From Candidatus Dadabacteria bacterium (GTDB lineage Bacteria > Desulfobacterota_D > UBA1144 > Nemesobacterales > UBA2774): DNA of 13,366 nucleotides. Position numbers and translations under genes: made by a program. The DNA is taken from positions 1 to 13,366 of the forward strand of contig JAHKKQ010000041.1 in assembly GCA_020027805.1 (NCBI GenBank), in the 5' to 3' direction. Positions 7,120-13,361 of the stretch are shown in pieces. Under the pieces are notes generated by a model. That model ran no database searches, was not told the origin of the DNA, and saw nothing but the letters and a program-made list of their open reading frames with translations. Positions within the stretch are counted from its first letter, which is position 1; each line of letters begins with the position of its first letter.

Positions 7120-7980
7120 CTATAACTTTCTGATCAATTCCCTGGCTTCCTCGAAGTACTGAAGGGCCGACTCCGTGGTCCTGAGTCTCAGCAAGCGCTG
7201 TATCTCCGAAACAGTGGCGCCTTCTTCTATCGCCAGCATTGCGGCGGTATGCCTGAGACTCGCAGGCTTCACGCCCTTTTTTTTGATCCCCGATGTCTCG
7301 AAATAGTGGTTTATCCGCGCCCTCAATCCGCGCGTTGAGATCCTGTCCTTTACCGCCCTGTTGCCTACGCCCCAGAACAGGGGCTCCTCAGGGCCGGATG
7401 CCCCTCTTTCTTCGATATACCTGCCGAGCGACTCTTCGAGGGAGGGTGTGAGCGTCACATACTCATCCTTTCTGTCCTTACTTTTCCCCTGGACGTAAAT
7501 TACTTTACTGCCCCCTCTCGATTTCAAATCCCCGAGGTTAAGCCGTACGATTTCAATCTCGCTCAACCCCGCTCTCACCATCAGGCTGAGTATCGCCTCG
7601 TCTCTCCGCCCGAGGGGCGTTGTAGAATCGATAGCATCGAGGAGCCTCCCGACGTCTCTCCGCGAAATTGGATCGGTCAGGTGTCTTCGCGGACGGGGGG
7701 CGCCTTTTACCTTCCTGGCCGGGTTTTCCCCGGCCCTGCCTATGGAGACCAGGTAGTCATAGAACCTCCTTACGGCGGTCAGGTAGGACGACATGGAAGC
7801 GGACGTCAGGTGTTTCGAAAGAATGTAGTCTTTGTAACGCTGTATGTCGTTTGAAGTCAGCGTCTCCGGCGCTGTCCCGCCGAGCCATTTCGAGTACTCC
7901 CGGAGGGCTTTTCTGTATGTCTCCTTTGTGGTCTCCCTCCTGTTGAGTGAATCTATAAACCCCTTTATCAACTCGTCCAT
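7120..7980 (-). CDS. Tyrosine recombinase family protein with degenerate active site
   Basis: A 286-residue protein with the two-domain layout of XerC/XerD-like recombinases. The N-terminal SAM-like core-binding domain is at about 1-85 (TKETYRKALREYSKWL, then SASMSSYLTAVRRFYDYL). The catalytic domain is at about 100-286. Aligned by eye to XerD, it keeps Lys166 (QGKSKDR), Arg243 (SLRHTAA) and the nucleophile Tyr275 (ALQYFEEA). The first catalytic Arg is Ser140 (RAGLSEIEI for the usual TGLRxSEL), the His three residues before Arg243 is Ala240, and the His/Trp nine residues before the Tyr is Leu266. Three of six active-site positions are thus replaced although fold motifs and spacing persist. 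The start ATG (complement 7978-7980) directly follows an in-frame stop three codons earlier and has no clear Shine-Dalgarno site. It is convergent with rpoD and divergent from a 5S rRNA gene. Fold assignment is firm; whether it cuts DNA is doubtful. Confidence 0.85.
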   Translation of the reverse strand: MDELIKGFIDSLNRRETTKETYRKALREYSKWLGGTAPETLTSNDIQRYKDYILSKHLTSASMSSYLTAVRRFYDYLVSIGRAGENPARKVKGAPRPRRHLTDPISRRDVGRLLDAIDSTTPLGRRDEAILSLMVRAGLSEIEIVRLNLGDLKSRGGSKVIYVQGKSKDRKDEYVTLTPSLEESLGRYIEERGASGPEEPLFWGVGNRAVKDRISTRGLRARINHYFETSGIKKKGVKPASLRHTAAMLAIEEGATVSEIQRLLRLRTTESALQYFEEARELIRKL

Positions 7981-8006
7981 ATGGAGAATTTAATCATTTT
8001 TACACA

Positions 8007-8022
8007 CCGGATTCAAATCCGG
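8007..8022. promoter_or_regulatory. Near-perfect 16-bp dyad between recombinase and 5S rRNA genes
   Basis: CCGGATT (8007-8013) and AATCCGG (8016-8022) are perfect inverted copies around a 2-base centre. The dyad lies 27 bases before the recombinase start and ends 3 bases before the -35 box of the 5S promoter. This is a natural place for an operator or a recombinase-binding site. No protein is identified as its binder. Confidence 0.45.
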
Positions 8023-8025
8023 CCC

Positions 8026-8053
8026 TTGACATGTTCTAAATCTGGTGTAATTT
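8026..8053 (+). promoter_or_regulatory. Promoter of the 5S rRNA gene
   Basis: TTGACA (8026-8031) is followed after 16 bases by TAATTT (8048-8053). The predicted start, near 8060, is a few bases before the mature 5S 5' end. The exact -35 match and position make this convincing. Confidence 0.6.
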
Positions 8054-8065
8054 ATTTTCTAGAAT

Positions 8066-8182
8066 CTAGGTGGTAATTCTGAAGAGGTCACACCCGGTCC
8101 CATTCCGAACCCGGAAGTTAAGCTCTTCGAGGCCGATGATACTGCTCCTGTACGGGAGTGGGAAAGTAGGACACTGCCTTGG
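8066..8182 (+). rRNA. rrf: 5S ribosomal RNA
   Basis: About 117 bases with the universal bacterial 5S landmarks: GAAGAGGTCACACCC (8081-8095), CCCATTCCGAAC (8099-8110), GGAAGTTAAGCTCTTC (8113-8128), GCCGATGATACTG and GGGAAAGTAGGACACTGCC. Helix I pairs 8068-8074 with 8173-8179; one T-T mismatch follows outside it. The ends are placed by alignment from memory to Bacillus-type 5S and may be off by one or two bases. No 16S or 23S gene precedes it: the upstream neighbour is the recombinase gene on the other strand. It has its own promoter and a T-run directly after it, so it looks like a self-contained transcription unit. Confidence 0.93.
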
Positions 8183-8185
8183 TTC

Positions 8186-8195
8186 TTTTTTTTTT
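8186..8195 (+). terminator. T-run terminator after 5S rRNA
   Basis: Ten consecutive T bases begin 4 bases after the 3' strand of the 5S structure. The terminal 5S helices would act as the preceding stem. Confidence 0.55.
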
Positions 8196-8282
8196 CCCTT
8201 TTCGGTTTTTACGCGCGGCATTCTCCATACCAGCCGGGAAAAACAGGTTCGTTAACAGCTATTTTGATTCCGTAAACCAATC

Positions 8283-8313
8283 AGGGGAACGCGTTTGTTT
8301 TGTCGATTCCCCT
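8283..8313 (+). promoter_or_regulatory. Inverted repeat upstream of purN
   Basis: AGGGGAA (8283-8289) and TTCCCCT (8307-8313) form a 7-bp inverted repeat with a 17-base spacer rich in G and T, about 47 bases before the purN start. It overlaps the area where a promoter is expected (weak candidates TTGTTT 8295-8300 with TGTAAT 8316-8321). It could be an operator or a leader hairpin; no match to a known purine operator is convincing. Confidence 0.3.
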
Positions 8314-8359
8314 TATGTAATATTTGTCCCTATCTCCAGTTCCTAAGCCAGGTGAGTGT

Positions 8360-8962
8360 GTGAGGAAAACGAGGCTTGCCGTGTTTGTTTCGGGCAGCGG
8401 CACAAATCTTCAGGCTATCATAGACGCCGGAATCCCGACAGTCGAAATTGTGCTCGTGTTAAGCAGCAATCCCGGCGCCTACGCGCTCGAGCGGGCAAAG
8501 AAGCACGGCATCCCTGCAGTGGCGGCGGATCATAAGAATTATTCGGGCAGGGAGGAGCATGAAAAGCACGTCCTCGAGCTGCTCGAACCATATGACGTGG
8601 ACCTGATCGCCCTTGCGGGATATATGAGGATACTCTCACCCCATTTCGTGAGGTCATATAAAAACAGGATCATCAATATCCACCCGGCCCTTCTTCCTTC
8701 ATTTCCGGGTATGCACGCCGCAAAGCAGGCGCTCGAGAGCGGTGTGAAGTTCACGGGATGCACGGTGCATTTCGTTGACGAAGGTGTCGATACGGGACCT
8801 ATCATCCTTCAGGCCGTCGTGCCTGTACGCGATGACGACAATGAGGAGAGCCTCCTTGAGCGGATACACGAGGAGGAGCACAGAATCTATCCGGAGGCTT
8901 TGAAATTCATCGCCTCAGGTAAATTCAGGATAGACGGCAAGAGGGTGCTGGCAGTGTCTTAG
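8360..8962 (+). CDS. purN: Phosphoribosylglycinamide formyltransferase (GAR transformylase, PurN)
   Basis: A 200-residue enzyme of purine biosynthesis that transfers a formyl group from 10-formyltetrahydrofolate to glycinamide ribonucleotide in the cytosol. The phosphate-binding loop SGSGTN is at 11-16. The catalytic residues Asn106 and His108 (INIHPALLPSFPG) and Asp144 (DEGVDTGPIIL) have the same numbers as in E. coli PurN when translation starts at the GTG at 8360. That agreement, with the AGGTGAG site at 8350-8356, is why I choose this start over an in-frame TTG at 8324 that lacks a ribosome binding site; the 3-base spacing to the GTG is short. It is not in a visible purine operon: the next gene is convergent, with 17 bases between the two stop codons. 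Function is confident. Confidence 0.95.
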   Translation: MRKTRLAVFVSGSGTNLQAIIDAGIPTVEIVLVLSSNPGAYALERAKKHGIPAVAADHKNYSGREEHEKHVLELLEPYDVDLIALAGYMRILSPHFVRSYKNRIINIHPALLPSFPGMHAAKQALESGVKFTGCTVHFVDEGVDTGPIILQAVVPVRDDDNEESLLERIHEEEHRIYPEALKFIASGKFRIDGKRVLAVS

Positions 8963-8979
8963 TTTCTTACTGCGTAAAG

Positions 8980-9999
8980 TTACATTTCCCTTCCGACTGC
9001 CCGCGCCACAGGCAGGGCCTTTTCCATTAATGCTGCGAACTTCCTGGGCTTGAGAGACTGGCCGCCGTCGCTTATGGCGACAGCCGGATTGTTATGCACC
9101 TCTATAATCAGCCCGTCCGCCCCGGCAGCGATAGCGGCGAGCGCCATAGGCGTCACATACTGCCAATAACCTGTACCGTGGCTAGGGTCGGCGAATACCG
9201 GAAGGTGGGTCTTTTCCTTAAGCACCGGTATCGCGTTCAGATCGAAGGTGTTTCTGGTCGCAGTCTCGAATGTCCTGATCCCCCGCTCGCACAGAATGAC
9301 GTTTTCATTGCCTTCCGAGAGTATATATTCGGCGCACATCAGGAATTCCATAATAGTCGTCGCCATGCCCCTTTTCAGAAGCACGGGTTTTTTTGATTTC
9401 CCCACCTGTTTTAATAGGGCGTAGTTCTGTGAGTTCCGCGCGCCTATCTGGAGCATGTCTGCGTATTCGCAGACGGCGTCCAAATCGTGCGGATCGAGAA
9501 TCTCGGTAACTATCGGAAGCCCCGTGAGCTCCCTCGCCTTCGCCAGGAGCTTCAAGCCTTCGATGCCCAATCCCTGAAAGGCATATGGTGATGTTCTCGG
9601 TTTATACGCGCCGCCCCTCAGCATACTGGCCCCGGACTCCTTTACGGATTTTGCTATTTCCATTATCTGCTCTTCGTTCTCAACGGAGCACGGCCCGGCG
9701 ATCACGGGAATTTTCTTGTTTCCGACTAACGTGTCGCCGATTGTAAATTGTGTGTCTTCCGCTTTGAAGTCGCGGCTCGCGAGCTTATAGGGCTGGAGTA
9801 TCGGGACGACTTTCTCGACCCCTTCGAGGACGCTCAGTGTTTCTACGTCCTGCGGTTTGCCCCTCTCGTCCCCTACCGCTCCTATGACAGTCCTTAAAAC
9901 CCCTTCGATCAAGTGCGCCTTATATCCGAGCTCGTCCAGCGTGGATACCGCCTTTTGAATCTGCTCCTTCGAAGCGCCGCTTTTCATTACTACTATCAT
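8980..9999 (-). CDS. aroF: 3-deoxy-7-phosphoheptulonate synthase (DAHP synthase, class I beta type)
   Basis: First enzyme of the shikimate pathway, condensing phosphoenolpyruvate and erythrose 4-phosphate. It is 339 residues long. The N-terminal ferredoxin-like regulatory domain (about 1-70, MIVVMKSGASKEQI) is the kind that lets aromatic amino acids inhibit the Thermotoga-type enzyme. The barrel follows. The metal ligands appear as Cys104 (AGPCSVE), His274 (DPSHGTG), Glu300 (IIEVHNN) and Asp311 (SDGGQSL). Substrate-binding motifs are RGGAYKPRTSPYAFQG (128-143), IGARN (185-189) and LLKRGM (207-212). The ATG start (complement 9997-9999) is preceded by GGAGGAG about 9 bases upstream. It is monocistronic, convergent with purN, with its own promoter. 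The symbol aroF is the usual database choice for this subtype; isozyme naming is otherwise arbitrary. Confidence 0.95.
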   Translation of the reverse strand: MIVVMKSGASKEQIQKAVSTLDELGYKAHLIEGVLRTVIGAVGDERGKPQDVETLSVLEGVEKVVPILQPYKLASRDFKAEDTQFTIGDTLVGNKKIPVIAGPCSVENEEQIMEIAKSVKESGASMLRGGAYKPRTSPYAFQGLGIEGLKLLAKARELTGLPIVTEILDPHDLDAVCEYADMLQIGARNSQNYALLKQVGKSKKPVLLKRGMATTIMEFLMCAEYILSEGNENVILCERGIRTFETATRNTFDLNAIPVLKEKTHLPVFADPSHGTGYWQYVTPMALAAIAAGADGLIIEVHNNPAVAISDGGQSLKPRKFAALMEKALPVARAVGREM

Positions 10000-10053
10000 T
10001 GTGGAATTCTCCTCCGCTTATTAAAAAGCAAAATAAAATCAAATAAAAACGTT

Positions 10054-10081
10054 ATGTTACATGAAGAGCAGATGATGTCAA
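10054..10081 (-). promoter_or_regulatory. Sigma-70 promoter for the DAHP synthase gene
   Basis: On the minus strand TTGACA (complement of 10076-10081) is followed after 16 bases by TAACAT (complement of 10054-10059). The leader would be about 48 bases and very AT-rich before the GGAGGAG site. Confidence 0.55.
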
Positions 10082-10118
10082 CTATCGTCTGCGAGCGCCC
10101 GTCGCCGTTCTCGTCCTA

Positions 10119-10147
10119 TTGATTCTTTTTATATTGCAGAGAATAAT
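10119..10147 (+). promoter_or_regulatory. Promoter of tRNA-Leu
   Basis: TTGATT (10119-10124), a 17-base spacer and AATAAT (10142-10147) place transcription start near 10154, 11 bases before the tRNA 5' end. Confidence 0.55.
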
Positions 10148-10164
10148 AATGTTCCCACTAAAAA

Positions 10165-10248
10165 GGGCAGGTGGCGGAACCGGCAGACGCGACGGCCTCA
10201 AAAGTCGTTGGGCTCACGCTCGTGAGGGTTCGACTCCCTCCCTGCCCA
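10165..10248 (+). tRNA. tRNA-Leu (anticodon CAA)
   Basis: An 84-base class II tRNA. The acceptor stem pairs GGGCAGG (10165-10171) with CCTGCCC (10241-10247), with discriminator A at 10248. The D-arm region begins GCGGAACCGGCAGAC. The anticodon stem ACGGC/GTCGT encloses the loop CTCAAAA, giving anticodon CAA, which reads TTG. A long variable arm (TGGGCTCACGCTCG) and the T-arm GAGGGTTCGACTCCCTC complete the leucine identity. The 3' CCA is not encoded; bases TTT follow. It is a single tRNA, not part of a cluster in this window. Confidence 0.95.
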
Positions 10249-10313
10249 TTTTTGATAGAAAATGCAAGATATTTTACTTTTTGATTGATTCGGAACGAAA
10301 GATCCGTGTCAGA

Positions 10314-10342
10314 TTGACAATATTGATTAATTTTGATAGATT
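10314..10342 (+). promoter_or_regulatory. Sigma-70 promoter for the IPTL-CTERM gene
   Basis: A perfect TTGACA (10314-10319), a 17-base spacer and TAGATT (10337-10342). Transcription would start near 10349, leaving a leader of about 22 bases that is mostly the AAGGAGG ribosome binding site (10357-10363). Confidence 0.6.
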
Positions 10343-10370
10343 TGGATTAGTTCTTCAAGGAGGATTGGAT

Positions 10371-11207
10371 ATGAGAAAACTAATTCTGCATGCGTTTTTG
10401 TTTATAGGTTTATTGTCTGTCTCCAGCTCGTCATATGCCCTCGATTTCATTAAATTCGGGACAGGCCATGATATTGGGGATTTCTGGGGTACTCCGAACG
10501 CTTATTTTGACCCCTTTCCAAGTACGGTCGAGTATCTTCAGCTAAGGGGTAAAAATCAATTAACATCCGTTGATCTTACGGACCAAAATGTGCAGGACGC
10601 TTTCAGCGGGGATTTCGGCTCTTTCGAAGCGGTCGTGGTATCAGAGAGTATCGAGGAGTTATCCCCCGAATCTTACGCTATATTCCGTCAATTCGTGAAC
10701 ACCGGGGGCTGCCTTATATTGACGGGTGATCACGGCGATGGCGAGGATGAGTTTCTTAACAATACATTCGGATACAATGTAGTTATTAATACAACTTCGA
10801 CGAACCCGTCAAATAGGTTTTCGATCCAGCAGAGCGCTACCGGTACCGCGTTTCCCGGTGGTCCCGAACGCCTGGCTTTTGCTGATCTGACGACCGCCTT
10901 TAGTAACACGCCGGGGACTGTAATATATAACGGGGCTCTGGGCGTGGGTGTGTTTACGGACGGCTTCGGCGAAGGCACCGTAAATGTCATAGGGTGGGAT
11001 TATTGCTGTGGGGATGCAAATACGGAACAACAAATACTGGACTGGTACGAAGTGGTTAACAGGGCGTTCGATCAGTGTGCCGGTATTACTAATACTTTTT
11101 CTAATCCAATCCCGACCCTGTCCGAGTGGGGACTTATAGCCATGGCGGGAATATTGGGGATATTCGGGCTATTTGCCGCCCTAAGAAGGAGAAAAGTAAC
11201 AGCGTAA
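10371..11207 (+). CDS. Exported IPTL-CTERM sorting-domain protein with Rossmann-like/GATase1-like domain
   Basis: A 278-residue exported protein. The start is ATG 10371 with AAGGAGG (10357-10363) 7 bases before it; the frame stays open further upstream through the tRNA gene, but that part is not credible coding. Residues 1-23 form a signal peptide ending SYA. The C-terminus is a typical IPTL-CTERM sorting signal: IPTLSEWG (247-254), a hydrophobic helix (255-270) and RRRK (272-275). This signal class is known to be paired with exosortase H, which is not in this window. The body looks like an alternating alpha/beta fold with FEAVVVSESIEELS (85-98) and GGCLILTGDHGDGED (112-126), reminiscent of ThuA or class I glutamine-amidotransferase-like domains. 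No Cys-His-Glu triad is evident; Cys114 and the Cys212-Cys213 pair are the main candidates for thiol chemistry or disulfides. The role is unknown; the sorting class is firm, the fold an inference. Confidence 0.88.
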   Translation: MRKLILHAFLFIGLLSVSSSSYALDFIKFGTGHDIGDFWGTPNAYFDPFPSTVEYLQLRGKNQLTSVDLTDQNVQDAFSGDFGSFEAVVVSESIEELSPESYAIFRQFVNTGGCLILTGDHGDGEDEFLNNTFGYNVVINTTSTNPSNRFSIQQSATGTAFPGGPERLAFADLTTAFSNTPGTVIYNGALGVGVFTDGFGEGTVNVIGWDYCCGDANTEQQILDWYEVVNRAFDQCAGITNTFSNPIPTLSEWGLIAMAGILGIFGLFAALRRRKVTA

Positions 11208-11234
11208 GTTTTATTGCGAATAGTAGATACGTGC

Positions 11235-11260
11235 AAAAGGGAGCCGAGGCTCCCTTTTTT
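11235..11260. terminator. Bidirectional intrinsic terminator
   Basis: GGGAGC (11239-11244), loop CGAG and GCTCCC (11249-11254) form a strong stem, flanked by AAAA on the left and TTTTTT on the right. It reads as a T-tailed hairpin on both strands. It lies 28 bases after the IPTL-CTERM stop and 41 bases beyond the haloperoxidase stop, so it serves both convergent genes. Confidence 0.85.
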
Positions 11261-11300
11261 GTTTATACGCTTCACTCGTTTGGCCGGTTACCGCTGCATT

Positions 11301-13133
11301 TTACACCGTTATTGTAGTCCCATCGAATTTGGTGAACGTAAAGCCGCCGAAGGGCTCGTTGTAGGTCGTTTTCTGGTCTCTCAATATGCTTATGGCGATA
11401 GCCTCCCCGAGCAAATTCGCCTCCGTGGCGTCCGTCCGCCAGTGAACCCCCGCTATGTTGCGGCCCTGCGATACATTCGAGGCGAGCTTGTTGAGCTCTC
11501 CGCCGACCGCGAGAGGCGGCCCATCATACGGAAGGAGCGTTATCCCGTCTCCGCTCGGAACGACCGGGCTCTCGATAACGGCTGATTCGTCGAACCAGGC
11601 TTTCAGTATAGTAACGCAGGCGCCGGCCACTGTGGAATGTCCCGAGCCGTATGAGGTATGCATCGGGGACCCTTCGGGGAACGCGGCGGGGAGTAAATAG
11701 TTGCCGGTTATGTCCGCGACCACGCCGAGCACCGATGAATCGAAGAGCTCCCCGTTGACCGGATAGTCCGCGAAGCCGAGCCGCATTACCTCGACGCGGC
11801 CGCCGAATTCCTCGGGCCTGAGACGGCGGTGAACGAGCCACTTCTGGTACCAGACGGCTTTAAGGGCGCGCGTCGATACCTCGGTCAGAAGCGCGAGTAT
11901 ATGGGGGCCTCCAAACGTCCCGAAGCCGACCTGGGCGAGCGCGCCGGGTACGCCCGGGGGGAGCGGACGGCCGGAGCCGGGGTCCGGGGTCTGCCCGTAT
12001 GGATTGCCTGTGTTCAAAGGTATGCCGTTTGAAAGCAGGATCAGGCATGCGACGAAGTACGCCTGGTAGAGGGCATCGATATGGACATACTGGGAGAGGT
12101 CCCGGCCGTTCCTGCAAAAAACCAGATTGCCCGGCGTCTGTCCCGAAAGGGGCTGGCAGCCGTTCTGTACGTCGAGCCACGATTCGAAGTCGGTCAGGAA
12201 GTCCACGGCCGTCGTGGTCTGGATGCGCTGATCGACGAACTGGGAGCCGAAGGGGCAGTCTTTGAGAAGGAACTGCGAGATGTACGGGCCGTCCGTGCAT
12301 CCGGGATATTTATCCCGGAAAAGGGTGCCTGTCGTGACTATGCCGCTCTCTTTCGGCCCGCGGAAGTCGGAGAAACCGGATAAATCGTCAGCCGCCGCCT
12401 GCGCGACGGGGTTGCCGTTATAGCTGAGGAAATTCACATCGCGCAGCAGCGCCATCCAGTAGAGTTCCGCCATTTCTCCCGCTTCCTCGGCGCTGTCGAA
12501 CGCGGGCGCCGCGCGCATCGAAAGCTGGTGCGAATCGGTGCCCTCGAGATCGAACGCATACCCCGCCTGAGGGTTCACCTGCCGCCGCTGGCGGGCCGGG
12601 TCGGGACATCCGAGGTGCCCGTTTACCGCCAAGAGCTCGAAGTCCTCGAACTTCCCGGTCGCGAGGGCGGCTATAAAAGCTTCGTATGCATCGAGGTCCA
12701 CCTCGCCTATAGAGTTGTGCACAAGACCCTTCGTGTAATTCCCGATTTTATTCGGGTATATCGATTCGTCCCCGTTACATGGGTGGTCGGGGATACCTAT
12801 ATTCCTCTCTGACTTGGCGGCATTGAGCCTGACCTGAAATGCGCTGTCGGCCCGTGCGGAGCCGGTCTGGGGGCCGATCTCGCAATCGAACTCCTGACCG
12901 TCCGCGGTATCGTTGCATCCCTGGAGGAGCGGCGTCAATCCGATGCCGCTCACAGCGATCCCCGCCGCTGTAATCTTGCCGACATTCTTTATGAATTCCC
13001 TTCTGCCGTATCCGGCGGCTGGCGAGTTCGTATCTCTATCCCGTCCCGTTTCCCCAGGCCCGGGATTCATGCCGGATCTGTTTTGACCGGAGGATCCTAT
13101 TCCGGTGGTTTTTAAACACTTTTCATCTCCCAT
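11301..13133 (-). CDS. Vanadium-dependent haloperoxidase family protein with Tat-type signal
   Basis: A 610-residue member of the vanadate haloperoxidase/PAP2 superfamily, enzymes that use peroxide to oxidise halides (or, in relatives, remove phosphate). The vanadate pocket appears complete: Lys431 and Arg439 (QKWLVHRRLRPEEF), Ser497-Gly498-His499 (SYGSGHST), and Arg558 and His564 (GRNIAGVHWRTD). Lys-to-Arg (8) and Arg-to-His (6) spacings match, from memory, algal bromoperoxidases, and His492 sits seven residues before His499 where bromoperoxidases have a second His. The N-terminus has a twin-arginine motif GRREFIKN (43-50), a hydrophobic stretch (about 55-70) and LLQGC (69-73), so export is by Tat, possibly with lipid attachment at Cys73. 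The start ATG (complement 13131-13133) has GGGAGG 6 bases upstream, giving an unusually long 43-residue n-region; Met22 is an alternative without a ribosome binding site. The family is firm, the halide and product unknown. Confidence 0.92.
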   Translation of the reverse strand: MGDEKCLKTTGIGSSGQNRSGMNPGPGETGRDRDTNSPAAGYGRREFIKNVGKITAAGIAVSGIGLTPLLQGCNDTADGQEFDCEIGPQTGSARADSAFQVRLNAAKSERNIGIPDHPCNGDESIYPNKIGNYTKGLVHNSIGEVDLDAYEAFIAALATGKFEDFELLAVNGHLGCPDPARQRRQVNPQAGYAFDLEGTDSHQLSMRAAPAFDSAEEAGEMAELYWMALLRDVNFLSYNGNPVAQAAADDLSGFSDFRGPKESGIVTTGTLFRDKYPGCTDGPYISQFLLKDCPFGSQFVDQRIQTTTAVDFLTDFESWLDVQNGCQPLSGQTPGNLVFCRNGRDLSQYVHIDALYQAYFVACLILLSNGIPLNTGNPYGQTPDPGSGRPLPPGVPGALAQVGFGTFGGPHILALLTEVSTRALKAVWYQKWLVHRRLRPEEFGGRVEVMRLGFADYPVNGELFDSSVLGVVADITGNYLLPAAFPEGSPMHTSYGSGHSTVAGACVTILKAWFDESAVIESPVVPSGDGITLLPYDGPPLAVGGELNKLASNVSQGRNIAGVHWRTDATEANLLGEAIAISILRDQKTTYNEPFGGFTFTKFDGTTITV

Positions 13134-13166
13134 TCCATTCCTCCCGCTCTTTGGACCAGCAGTTCT

Positions 13167-13196
13167 ATTTTCTCACATGCGATAAATTGTTGTCAA
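13167..13196 (-). promoter_or_regulatory. Candidate promoter of the haloperoxidase gene
   Basis: On the minus strand TTGACA (complement of 13191-13196) is followed after 18 bases by GAAAAT (complement of 13167-13172), about 34 bases before the start codon. The -35 is perfect, the -10 only partial. Confidence 0.4.
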
Positions 13197-13352
13197 ATGA
13201 TTTATAGAACACATCCCTCGGCTCGTAAGTTTACATCCTGACGAGCGGTTGTTGTACCTCTGCCGGTTTAAGATTCGCCGCCCGACTGTTCGGGGAGGGA
13301 TGTTGAAAACAATGAACCTCGTTATGGACTAATGGGGAAGAGAGGAATTTAA

Positions 13353-13361
13353 CTGGAGGTG
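13353..13361 (+). promoter_or_regulatory. Strong ribosome binding site of a gene beginning beyond the right edge
   Basis: TGGAGGTGA at 13353-13361 is a near-perfect complement to the 3' end of 16S rRNA. Only five bases (AATT preceded by A) remain in the window, so the start codon is expected within a few bases outside. This implies a plus-strand gene divergent from the haloperoxidase; its identity cannot be seen. Confidence 0.6.

Noticed and set aside
8001..8031. tRNA fragment or att-site remnant suggested by the GGATTCAAATCC motif near the recombinase gene
   Set aside because: The motif resembles a T-arm but pairs as 7+2+7 or 5+6+5 rather than 5+7+5, and no acceptor or anticodon parts are present; a dyad operator fits better.
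7120..8195. Integrated element or genomic island carried by the recombinase
   Set aside because: No cargo genes, no flanking direct repeats seen, and base composition like the neighbours; the recombinase stands alone.
8070..8255. Small open frame over the 5S rRNA
   Set aside because: It overlaps the rRNA and the T-run terminator and is not protein-like.
8290..8306. PurR-type operator upstream of purN
   Set aside because: The spacer has an ACGCGTTTG start but matches the E. coli PurR palindrome too poorly to claim.
10119..10370. In-frame upstream extension of the IPTL-CTERM gene through the tRNA-Leu region
   Set aside because: It would translate a clear tRNA, lacks a ribosome binding site, and hides the signal peptide inside the protein; ATG 10371 with AAGGAGG is far better.
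11860..12300. Open frames antisense to or in other frames of the haloperoxidase gene
   Set aside because: Arg/Pro-rich compositions typical of frame-shifted GC-rich coding DNA; the haloperoxidase frame explains the region fully.
13311..13331. Short ATG frame near the right edge
   Set aside because: It stops after six codons and has no ribosome binding site of note; the strong site at 13353 serves a gene further right.
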